The position numbers and the translations under genes were made by a program. From positions 54,034,711 through 54,098,710 of the forward strand of contig OZ024889.1 in NCBI GenBank assembly GCA_964017195.1: a stretch of DNA of 64,000 nt, read 5' to 3'. Position 1 is the stretch's first letter; each line of letters starts with the position of its first letter. The notes beneath the pieces were generated by a model that did no database searches, was not told the DNA's origin, and saw only the letters and a list, made by a program, of their open reading frames with translations. This DNA comes from Siderastrea radians (Eukaryota > Cnidaria > Anthozoa > Scleractinia > Rhizangiidae). Below are positions 48,601 through 59,100 of this stretch, in pieces.

Positions 48601-50064
48601 GAAATCTCAATTAACTTGGATTTTCCACTCGCCTCCTAACATCTTGAAGATGCGACAATGAATGAACGGCTCGAAGATGTAACAATAATACAATGAAAAT
48701 AACTCAACCGAGTTCAGTGTACCTAGTGGTGGTGTGGGCTGCGGAGAGGAGATTTTGTTGACCAGTGCAATGATTTTGTCCACCTTCGTTCCCAATGTCT
48801 TTATGACCGCTGAATGGAATATCAGTAGAGCAAGTGTACAGCACAATCTACATCAAAACACTTAATTTGCTATGTGGCAATCAGAAACAAAAATATATTA
48901 GATTACAAAAATGTTTATGCTTTTCCAATTCCAAGAATAAGGCTATCCCCATACTTGACCTATTTCGTAACACTAAGGAGTATTATAATATAAAGGCAAT
49001 AAAACGTTGATGGTTATCACATAAGGAAAAGCATAATTTTCGCTATTTCAGAAAAAAGTGGAATCAAAGGGCTTAAATTTTGGCGAAAATGCAAAAAGAT
49101 CGTCATTGTGTCGTCGCCTTTTAAAAAAAATTGCACTTAACATTTAAAGCGCTTCTAATCACAAAAGAATTCTTGGAACAAAAACAGAAGCTAATTAGAA
49201 ACTGGTTTGATATAGTGGAAAGGAGACGATTTGGACGAGGAACGTGGAGGAATATGCCCATAACTGCTGACAGAAATGTGACAATTTCCTGATATAGTAG
49301 AAACTCTTTATTGACTTATTTTTTCGAAATAAAGGACCTCCTTGTGCATGTGAGCGGGATGAGGACAGAAGTTACGAGGGCTGGGTTATGGAAATAAGTA
49401 GACAGAAGCAGGATATGTGCTGCAGTATTGTTAAACATCTGATATTGTCATAAATTACCATCCTTCTCATTCAGTTTCTTTGACAACTCATCAATTTTAG
49501 CCTTGTTTTCTGAAAGAAAGAAAAAAACAGAAAACGAAAAAATTTGCGTGATTATGATCCGCGTAAATGCTTTATATTATTGTTACTAACTAAACTATTG
49601 AATTGTTTTTACAAAACTCTCCTTGCAGAAAAAACAAAACTAGACAACAAACAAGCAAAAAGCATCAAGACTCTCGAGAGAAGCGCGAGAGAGAAGAAAA
49701 GCGCTAACACGCGGGGCGCGGAGCCAGGCGAGCCTCACTCATTTATTTCATGCCCTCTCCAGACCTTTCGCTCAAAGATCGTGCTTTTCCGGGACCAACG
49801 CAAAAAATACGACTGTTTTGCCGTCTAGTTATAGGGCGCCAAATTCTACCGGATATAAGCCACTAACTCTTTTATTTACAAGACTCTGTTCCACCACAAT
49901 CTCTCTAAATGTCTCCCACCCCGATGCCGACTTTTTAACGTTTCAACCTAACCACTATCCTATCTAGTTGCGTACAGTCATGACTTACTTTGGCAACATT
50001 TTTGACAACATTCTGAAGTTACAATGAACATCAGCAGTGTCAGAAGAAAAACAAAAATCTTCAT
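45671..50064 (-). CDS. Secreted protein similar to coral skeletal organic matrix protein 5 (fibrinogen/intelectin-like C-terminus)
   Basis: Five exons in transcript order: 49989-50064, 49459-49509, 48709-48809, 47127-47273, 45671-46198, all with consistent phases, about 300 residues. Exon 1 is a signal peptide ([20 protein letters not shown]). Exons 2-3 give a short heptad-rich helix ([25 protein letters not shown]), likely an oligomerising coiled coil. Exons 4-5 encode a Cys-rich globular domain with [41 protein letters not shown] and [10 protein letters not shown]. As I recall the family, this matches the Acropora uncharacterized skeletal organic matrix protein 5, proteins in the calcifying matrix. 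The function is unproven. The donor of exon 3 (GTTGAG) is weak, and an additional exon in the 48708-47274 gap cannot be excluded. The final intron is full of tRNA-like SINE units. Confidence 0.8.
46293..46365 (-). repeat. tRNA-like SINE head (anticodon loop AGT-like)
   Basis: 73 nt on the minus strand with D-arm and T-arm consensus. One mismatch in the acceptor stem and one in the anticodon stem. The anticodon loop CCAGTAT would read AGT. Part of a SINE, so probably not a tRNA gene. Confidence 0.7.
46644..46716 (+). tRNA. tRNA-Thr(GGT)-like cloverleaf within a SINE unit
   Basis: 73 nt with all four stems fully paired: acceptor GGCTTGA/TCAAGCC, D-arm GCTC/GAGC, anticodon stem CTGCA/TGCAG, T stem ATGGG/CCCAT. 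The anticodon loop CTGGTAT has T at position 33 and GGT as anticodon. It could be called a threonine tRNA, but the T-loop reads CTCGATT rather than TTCGA(A/T)T, and it sits inside a SINE cluster, so an active tRNA is doubtful. Confidence 0.45.
46868..46940 (+). repeat. tRNA-like SINE head (anticodon loop GGC-like)
   Basis: 73 nt with a perfect acceptor stem GGCTTGA/TCAAGCC. The anticodon stem has one mismatch, and loop CCGGCAT with C at position 33 would read GGC. The variation in anticodon between neighbouring copies argues for SINE drift, not working tRNA genes. Confidence 0.65.
47935..48540. repeat. Two direct copies of a MITE fragment, separated by a TATAACCGG repeat
   Basis: 47995-48105 and 48320-48440 share TTCCGAGGG/TTCTGAGGG, CACACATAGGGCCTGAGACA and TACAACGCTAAATTTTGAGC almost unchanged. 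Between them, 48200-48290 has an inverted repeat of GGGGGGCTTATATCCGGGG / CCTATAACCGGGGGGCTTAT type. The family is that of 7846-8249. In intron 3 of the matrix-protein gene. Confidence 0.65.
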
Positions 50065-51055
50065 GGTAAAAGGCGAAAGAAAACAGGTCTGGATAAAAGA
50101 AACGTGAAACATTAATAACAAATTTGCACACAAGATACCTCCACCTCTTAACCCACTGAACATTTCTCTAAAAATAAAAAAACATGATAATGAATGGTTA
50201 TTATTATGTTTTGTAGAGAAAATCGCCTTCTTTAGATATTTATCTCCGCTATTGTCTGCCTTTTGAAAAATAAAATTTGAAACAAACTAGTACAAGATCT
50301 CTGTAAGTGCTGTGCTTTAGCTTTGATTCTTGTATATTTTTGTCAAATGCACTCCTAGAAGATACCATTTGAAATTGCTCTCCAACTAAATCGTAAAACA
50401 GTACTCAGAGAATGGCAAAATCTTGAATAGGATTTCAACTGGTATTTCGTAAGCGAATGCGAGTTGCGAGTAAATTAAAGTTTGCCATTTTCTCGATTTT
50501 ACAGAAATAGAAAACCTTTATATAGAAAATCAAATGCTCAAGTTCCTGTCTTTTTAACTTGTCTCATAAGCTCGATCTTTAGTGATCACTACTTATTTTT
50601 CCCCAATTACTTTTCTGTATATCTATACAGTTACTAACCTCACACTGAAAAGTCTTCACTTCACTTGGTTCCTTTAGGTTCACAACCCTGATAAGAATGA
50701 AACGTTTCTCGGGAGTTGCTTGATAATAATTGCTTTCACGTCCATATGATCGCCTTAATTAATGTCTTTCATTGGCACTGACAAATGTTGTAGCTGCTAT
50801 GGTTTCCTCTTGGTGAGCATAAGCTGTTCAAAATTAAACTTCCTGCATTATGTCCAGATGAAGTTTTGAGACCGAGCATAATAGATGCAAACCGTGTCAT
50901 TGAAACTTTAACCAATCAATCCTGTATACTAATTTTATAAGAATTCTTAGCTAAATTGAGTGCAAAAGCCAACAAACAGAAAGAAAGCCTAGTTATTTTC
51001 AAAGCCAAGCGATACATATAATTTGTTCAACCATCTGTTCATGGGTAATATACCG

Positions 51056-51135
51056 TGCTAGCGGAGTCGTCTCGATCTTTCCCAGATAAATAGGGAAAGT
51101 TTTTTCTAAGAAAGATCTAGACGACTCTGCTAGCA
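51056..51135. repeat. 80-bp palindrome
   Basis: TGCTAGCGGAGTCGTCTCGA, then TCTTT, mirrors AAAGATCTAGACGACTCTGCTAGCA with two or three mismatches and an approximately 30-nt centre. Confidence 0.8.
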
Positions 51136-52438
51136 GAATATGGATAATTTGCCTGAAGAAGAGCGGCTTAAGCGTATTAATACTCACAAGTGCTAATGAA
51201 AATAGTGTATTTTAGAGTCTAAGAATTGGATAAGAGCACAATGAGATTTCTAAGATAAGAACAGAAGACCAGATAGCTATATCGACTATGGTATGTAAAA
51301 AATCGGGAAGCAAGTATAAAGTGTTAACTTGAAAAAACTTGATATAAACATAGCTATATTCGAACAGCAAATTTGAAATAAGAGCTTATAAAGTCAGGAG
51401 GACAGGCCCCCTCGTTTGGTAATTGGGGGCAACAGGAACAAAACACAAAATGAACCAATCATAAGTCGAAGTAATTAGAAGTAATTAGTGTTAAGCACGG
51501 GAAAACGCGTGCGAGCAAGTCACGATAATATCGAGCTTTGGGAATGAAGTGCTTCTACTGTACATTCCGAAAAAGTTGTTATTACGTGAAGACAGTTCAC
51601 ATTCCAGATATGAAACAAAATGTTTGTAGCCGAAAAGGACAGGCAATATAACATCAAACAAGAACTGGAGAAATGTCAGGATATCTTCGCTTATTTATTA
51701 TCAGACAACCAGATTGTGCTGGAATATTTCTCTCTGAGGGGTGCAAGCTAAAGCTGCATCATAAATACTAACATATTGAGATGCATTGGCGAAGCAATAT
51801 AGACGTCTTGATTTGGTTTAACTTTACCCTTGTAAAACCAGTTATTGCAAAGAAAAGGGTTTAATTTATTCCAATTAGTCGGTAGCCTTGCTTTTGGCGG
51901 TACCCTACTCTTCCGAGTGACTAGTGTTCGCCCGGCTGACTATGAGAATGTGGTTGCTTGGCCTCCTCGAAAAGCTTAGTTTTTCAAGGACCAAAGATGA
52001 TTAATGAAGTGTCAAATGAAGTAAACAAAAGGCGCCTGAAGCACTTGATCTCCGCGCATGTGCGCCGGATAGCCCAGTCAACAAACCATGACGCCTTGCT
52101 ATCGTGTTCCTATTCTTAATTACCGGTACTTCTGTTTGTGTTCACCCCACAACCACACAATCCTAGTGTTAGGACATCGTTATTTAGCTGTTGTTTAGCG
52201 CCGCGCTCTCAAACTCCCCGCAAACAATCCCGCCAGCTACGCACGCTAGCTGTAGCACTTCGCTCAGCTCAGCTGTTATTTAGCATAAGGCTGTTTTTCA
52301 GGTGCGTTGTTCCAATTCTTGTATCGCGAAATGCCACCAAGTATACAAACTACACTGAAAATGATTCCGCTACAGAGCAGTAGCTTGGGGAGTTTAGCAC
52401 ATCGTGCGGGAAGACTGGTATCAAGGTATTAAGAATAT

Positions 52439-52468
52439 GGCGGAGTGAGGCGGAGTGAGGCGGAGTGA
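52439..52468 (+). repeat. Triplicated GGCGGAGTGA
   Basis: Three direct copies of the 10-mer GGCGGAGTGA, about 270 bp upstream of the first TARS1 start. A short tandem duplication, possibly in the promoter or 5' UTR. Confidence 0.8.
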
Positions 52469-52734
52469 AAACGGATGATATCGATGGAAGATCAAAGTAA
52501 CCCTAACACACCTAGACAGAAGTCATGTGCCATGAATAGACGAAAACGATACCCTCGAAGTTTTGCGAATGACATCATAACGCAATAAGAACATCGCGAA
52601 CCTAGGAAGCTGGGCAAGAGTCGATGTGCACAAGTTTGATAAAAAAGTTTGGAAAACAACAATATTTAATTTATCCAGGTCTCGGAAGTCGTAGATGACT
52701 GCTGTTTCCGTTACATGGGACACTGCACGATATT

Positions 52735-52926
52735 ATGATCAGGATCTTAGCTGCTTTTGTGCGACGTCAGGCCATCACATCGATTTTCAAACCATGGAAG
52801 CCAAGGTTCAGCAACCGCACATGTCATCGCGGAGTGTTTTGGCATGGAACACAGCCACGACATTTTTGTTGCTGTTCATCTAAACCTTTTAAACCTGAAG
52901 ATGAAGCAGTGGAATATCCTTTAGAG
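52735..52926 (+). CDS. TARS1: TARS1 alternative first exon 1a, mitochondrial targeting sequence
   Basis: 64 codons from ATG 52735 to donor GTATGA at 52927, phase 0. The N-terminus (MIRILAAFVRRQAITSIFKP) has no Asp or Glu in its first 51 residues but many Arg, Lys and hydrophobic residues, as expected of a mitochondrial import signal. The end (PEDEAVEYPLE) resembles the end of the other first exon (DHSGFPLE), and both exons end in the same phase, so either can splice to exon 2 at 55030. This would give a mitochondrial ThrRS isoform. Confidence 0.8.
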
Positions 52927-53117
52927 GTATGAAAAATGAGATATGTTATTTTATTGGGAAGAAAAATAGCATCTAAAATGTAACTTTAGCTAAATGAAAA
53001 TGGTCCGCCATATCGGTTGAGTCCGCGAAAAGTCAGTTGTATCGGTAAATGAGCATGATCACTATATTCGTTTTCGCTCCAAAAAAATCCGAAATCCACG
53101 TTGTGTACTTGATAATC

Positions 53118-56100
53118 ATGTCGAATACCGGCTTGGAAGAGAAAGTAGAAAACATGAATGTGGATGAGAAGGAGCCAAAACACCAGAAGGAAGGTAAAGG
53201 TGGAGAGAAAGCTAAGGGAGAGAAAAAGAAGAAAGAAGATCACAGTGGCTTTCCTCTCGAAGTGAGTTTTTTTACGCGCGAGTGCTTGCGTGTCACTCCC
53301 TTGTGGTTCGTTGATTTTCGGTTCTGGCACTTTATTTAGGATGTTTTAACATATTCCACTTCCATTTCCTGCAGTTGGAACATCCATTTTCCCGAAAGGT
53401 TTATTTGAAAGCTACATGTAGTTGTTAAGGTCAAGGGTACATATATTGAAAAATAAAATGGTGCAATTTCGTCACGTGCGCCCTTTAGATTTTTCCCAGG
53501 TTTCCCTGGTAAATTTGTACTTGTTAAGGATTTTGGTCTTTATTTAGAGTATAATTGAAATGATATGGAAACTTTTCGCACAAACCTGCCAAAATCGAGG
53601 ATAATTTGATTATTTTACTGCAAGGCATTTTGGAAAAAGCTTGCATGTCTGAATGGCTGATGCAACATTTTGATCAGGTGACTACACGGAAGCCATATAT
53701 GTCTGTTGAATTTTTGATGAAAGTTCAAATGCTTTCTATAGTTTGTAATTAACTTATGGGTGTTTGTAAAGACTGTAAAACAATTGAGTTTTCTGCATTA
53801 CATCAAATTATTTCTCTGTTGGGCATGTACTTAGACTGTGATCTGTACAATGTAAGTCACTCTTTGCACCAGCAATAAGCAAACTTTAGTATAAATCAGG
53901 GAATATAAACCTCATGCAAAAATTTAGTGTTCTTTGTGTGGACTAAACTTAGCGCATCAGGAGGGTAATGATTCTGTTGGCTTGTCAGGCTTGTTGAAAT
54001 TTACACAGAATTTATAGACCCTTCCTCAGTTTATTTCAACTTTTGACAAGGACCAGTTAGCAAAATTTATCGACGCTTCTAGAAAGAGCACATTAAAATT
54101 AGTAAACTTGCTAAGTTTAAGAGTGATACGTCACAAACAAGCGAAGATATAGCTCCCCAAAGTCACGATATTTTACAGATGTTTGTATCGCTCTTGTTAG
54201 CAGTGTAGATACATTTTCACTAACTGGTTGTTGTCAAAAGGTGGAAAAAAAACTGTGGAAGGGTCTATTGGCAGCTACAGTGTATTTCTCCAAATGGTCT
54301 ATTCATTTTGCACAAGTTTTATGTTGCTTTTATGACAGGTTTCCATGTACAAGCTTGTTGCCGACACTTGGCAGTTGATAGATTTGTATGACATCTTTAA
54401 CCAGGATTGTTTTCACTGCTTAAAATAATTATTTTTGTTTATTTGTTCCTTCTAAATAACTGTTGCAACAACAACATCCTTAATTGCACCCTTGCTGTAC
54501 AAATAATTTTTTAAAATTGAAACAAAACATTGTTATTGAATAACCGTAGGGGCAAGTGTAGTTCAGTGCTTTCGATAAGCACCGATGGCCGACTAAAAGT
54601 GTTGGCTATTTCGCTCAGAGAAATCAGCTACTTTTCCCCTAAATTGAAGTAATTACGGGAAGTTTCTTTCAAAGCCCTTGTTGATACAGTCGATTACTCT
54701 ACTCAAACCGGCTGCCTACTTCAAATTTTATTGAAACCCCTGGTAGTTTGTCAGTCAGTTACTCCTAGTTTCAGAATTTATTTTGCCAGTTGGTTCAAAG
54801 TTTTTCTTTATGAAAGTGAATATGAAAAAAAAAGGAAACATTACCAGCTCTGGTAGCCAGTGTAGAACAGGATTTTGGCTCTGACTGGAATGGTGGGCAG
54901 TGATTATAGCCCAGGGTTAATAAGATGATAAGTAATATGTGGAGTAAGAGGCACTGGATTTCCAGATGACTAAATTTAAATACCAACAGTGTAACACTCT
55001 TAACAATTTATTTACTATTCTGTTATTAGATGAATCCACCTCCTACCTTCATTGATGAAAGAATAGCATTATTTGAGAAACTGAAGGCAGAGTGTGATGC
55101 ACAGATTGAAGGTACAGAATTTATTGACTACTGTTGTTGGAACTTGTGGCATTTTTAATGGTAGTTGTGAAGGTGATGGTGACAGTGATGACCTTATCAT
55201 GTATTTAGCATTTTTCGTTTTTTTTTTCAAGTACCATTAACACCTTTGTCATCTTAGTCACCATTAATGTTTTCTTGATTTCTAGGAGGTAAACTCTGAT
55301 ATTGATAGTTATCTTGAATGATTTTCTGTCATAATAGCCAAAGAGAAGACACCTATTAAGGTCACATTGCGTGATGGTAAAGTTGTAGATGGACTTGCTT
55401 GGAAGACCACACCTTATGAAATTGCAGCCTCAATTAGGTAGGAATTCTCATGGCTTGTTGTTCTGACAGCTAGTTGAACCATCAACATTTCACAATTTAT
55501 TTACCAAAAGAATATTGTCATGATTTGTCATTATTTTTGCAACACTATTTTCATTTCCAAGAACTTTAGAGATCCATCTCATTTATTTGTAAATCTTTGC
55601 CTTCCTTGTAGCCAAGGTCTTGCTGATAACACTGTTGTTTGTAAGGTTAGTGATTCATTGTGTTAACTTTTTGTATATACACATATAACTATTAGCAGTT
55701 GTGCAGTAGTGTGGGAGCTTATGTCCCGTTTATGCATTTCAGTTTCAGATTGTGGGCTAGACATTGTACGTGTGTATGAGTTTTTTTTTTGTATTTTGTT
55801 GTGTGTATGAGTTTGGTTTGTTGTTGGTTTTGCTTTGACACCAGTGTAATACAACTAACATGCTGCTTAAATGGTGAATAAATGTATTGTTATAAAAATT
55901 AACCTTTTCAAATCCCATTTCGATCTGGTGACTGAACCTAGACACATGCATATGATGTAGTTTTTTTTCTAAATCTAACTAATTATAATAGTTGACTACA
56001 CTGTGGTTTAAATTTGCTTTTGGTTTGATATTTTTTAATGTAGTTTAACTTAATTTCCCTTTTTTCAGGTTATGATCATGAATCTAATACAAAGGAAAAT

Positions 56101-59100
56101 AAAAATTAAACTGGCTTGAAAAATTTCAACACATTACACTGTAGGCAACAGGTGGCAGGAATGTGATTTGGGGATAAGTTACAGGGACAATTCCCTTTGT
56201 GTGACATGCCCATTTTATTTATTTAATGAAAAATCTTTGTCACTGGGACAGAATTTTGTCTCTATGAAATGGCAATTCAAACTGGATCGAAGTTGTGTGT
56301 CAGGTCAAGGGGACAGGGCACACAAATTTTGACTGTCTTTTCATGTGCATTGCTCATGTGACCTGTCCCTGCTACAAAATAAAAATCAACCAGTGGGAAG
56401 GCATTATTTATTTTATTCGAGGTCCCAGGTAACCTCAACATAATCTGGCATTCCTTGATTAAAATCCTTTCCTGTGAACCAAGCAGGCGTCTTGTCTCAG
56501 TGACTTGTTTCCTACGCAGTGAGCATGAGGGGGCGGTGGCCCAGTGGCCCGTCACCTTGTGTGTCCTGACCTTAAGGGCCAGTTATTAAAACAAAGATTA
56601 GACAAGGTTTAACAAAATGACGGTCTAAATCGATTTCAATCTGGCATCCCCAAATATGTGAGGTATTGTTACCATAATAATTGTCAAGCAGATATGTAGC
56701 ACACAGACTACTACAACATTTATTTCTTATAAATAACCCACTTGTAAACAGATGTAGAGGTTTACTGTATTTGGTGCCTTAAACCATGGTCTAAGATAGA
56801 CTTTAAATTATCAGCGCTAACTGTTTGGCTGAAGAAACTGACTTCAGAGATTTTTTTGTCAGGGAAAAAAAGGCCATTGTTACTGGTACATAAGGTGGCT
56901 GTCATGCAGGGTTCACTGTTCAACTGTAACAACAGAAAGTGTGTGAATTCTTTGTAGGTAAATGGTGAAGTGTTTGACTTGGACAGAGTTCTTGAAGAAG
57001 ATTGCACCCTGGAGTTTCTTAAATTTGAAGATGATGAAGGTAAAATTCCATTTTCTATTCTTGATTCATGGCAGGTTCCTAAAAGTAACATCTGAACATG
57101 TATTCAGTACATGTATGACTGCAACCAAAAACATGTTTTAAAGAACTACACAACCTAAGCACAAGAGCATTCATTGCTATTTTGTTTAAAAGCCCCAAAA
57201 TAATTAACCCACTGATGCCCGTTGCACCCGTATGTGGCCCATGAATGAGCAGGCATCTTGTTCTACTTGTGACGTCATCAGTTTAAGTGACCCTGAAAAG
57301 CTTTGACAGTCAGTCGATGCAACACAAAAAGATCTTGTAAATGATGCCTGAACGACAATGTTCTGATCAAGTAAGCCTGAGTAACAGCCAGAAAACCAAG
57401 CAACTTTTACCTCAAAAACACAAGAAAATCATGGCCTTCACACTGACTGCTACTTTTGGCCAACTCTTTCCTTTTAAAACGAGCTTTGAGGCCAAATTTT
57501 TCTCATCACCAAAAACTGTGGTCGTATGGCTAACTTGACAGCAAAAAGCGAAAATTGAAATGAGAACAAAAGCAAAGGGATTGTGTGCTAAATCTCGGAG
57601 AACCGTAGACGGGAAAGTTTTTCGCGTTATTTTCAATATTATTGTGCGTGTGCCCGAACTCAAAATGCTAAGAAAACATTCTGAAACCGAAAGAAACGCC
57701 AACAGTTCATGCTAGAAAGCACTTTTCGTGAGGATTGGGACGAAATTGGGTCAATTAGGGTTAAAAAAGGTCATTTGGTGCTTGAAAGTACCATTTTTTC
57801 AAAGCTTGTCGGGTATCAATGGGTTAAACATCTCCCTTGAACACACATGATCTCAAAGGTAACGAGTTTGTAACAAATACTTCAGACATTTATTTGAATG
57901 AGTAAGTATTCTTATATTTGGGATATTTGAGTAAATATTCTATATTTGAGATCAGCAATTTGGGCAGATAACCAGTTCTACCCAATGGGGCACTTCTGAA
58001 CAATTTGTCTTCAGGACTACCCATATGGGTGAGTTATGAAGAGGAGATGCTTACAAATATTACTTTTTAGTTACTATCTGAGAAAAGAACATAAGCTTGG
58101 TAATATATTGATTATGATGTGTTATTTATCTTCTTTAGCCAGAGCAGTGTTTTGGCATTCTAGTGCGCATATTCTGGGTGAAGCTATGGAGAGACATTAT
58201 GGAGGACACCTGTGTTATGGGCCACCAATAGAAGAGGGATATTACTATGACATGTTCTGTGATGGAAGGTTAGTGAGGGAGCCTTTACCCTTTCACTCCC
58301 CAGAGCTCCTAAAATCAAAATTCAAGACGAATACCAAATTTCATTCTGGAAAATACTTAAATATAAATGTTACCGTGTGAGAGTACTGCTGACGAAGTTT
58401 CATTTGAATGGTCACACCATAGGATTTCATCCACAGACACAGAAGTTAGAGTCACCCTAATGTCTCCATAACTGACTCTGGGAGTGAAATGGTTAACTTA
58501 TTCTTAATCTGTAAGTTGTGTTTTAAATCATTCCAACTTCGACCAAACTACTCAAGTATAGGACACTTCAAGTGTAATAAATTATTGCTGTCTATGAATC
58601 TTGAAAGTCATCACTGATTGTTACAGTACTGTAAGTAGTTTTTGCACAGTTTTGCTTGCCTCTGGCTATCATTGCACAGGTTTAAATTTTGGATGTATGG
58701 CCATGTTTTGGTTCCCTTAAGGATTTCTTCACACATCCTTTTTCACAAGTTCCCCCTTCCTCTGTAGAAATCAACTCTTTCAATTTGATCTGGAATGAAA
58801 TGTCTCCGTTCCCATCCCCACATCCACTATGAGACAAATTTTAGATCAATGACTTTAATTTTCTGTCAAGTGTCTGTCATCTTTGTAACATGTGAAGCTT
58901 CTTGTGACAATAATATCATTCTTAATTGCTGTCTTTATGTTTGTTACAGACAGGTATCATCTAATGACTATCCTTCCCTGGATACCTTGACAAAAACCAT
59001 CGTGAAGGAGAAACAGCCATTTATCAGACTGGAGATGACAAAGGAAGACCTTTTAGAGATGTTTAAGGTAAAAAGTGTTTATGAGACTTGATTATGAAAA

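Larger units (their letters stand above)
50065..52734. promoter_or_regulatory. Divergent interval between the matrix-protein gene and TARS1
   Basis: 2.67 kb containing both promoters. A palindrome sits at 51056-51135 and short tandem copies of GGCGGAGTGA at 52439-52468, near the TARS1 side. No other gene is supported, and open frames here are short and featureless. No clear core promoter motif seen. Confidence 0.55.

Noticed and set aside
49544..49828. 94-codon plus-strand frame with Lys-rich segment
   Set aside because: Opposite to and within intron 1 of the matrix-protein gene; no splice sites, domain or homologue recognised.
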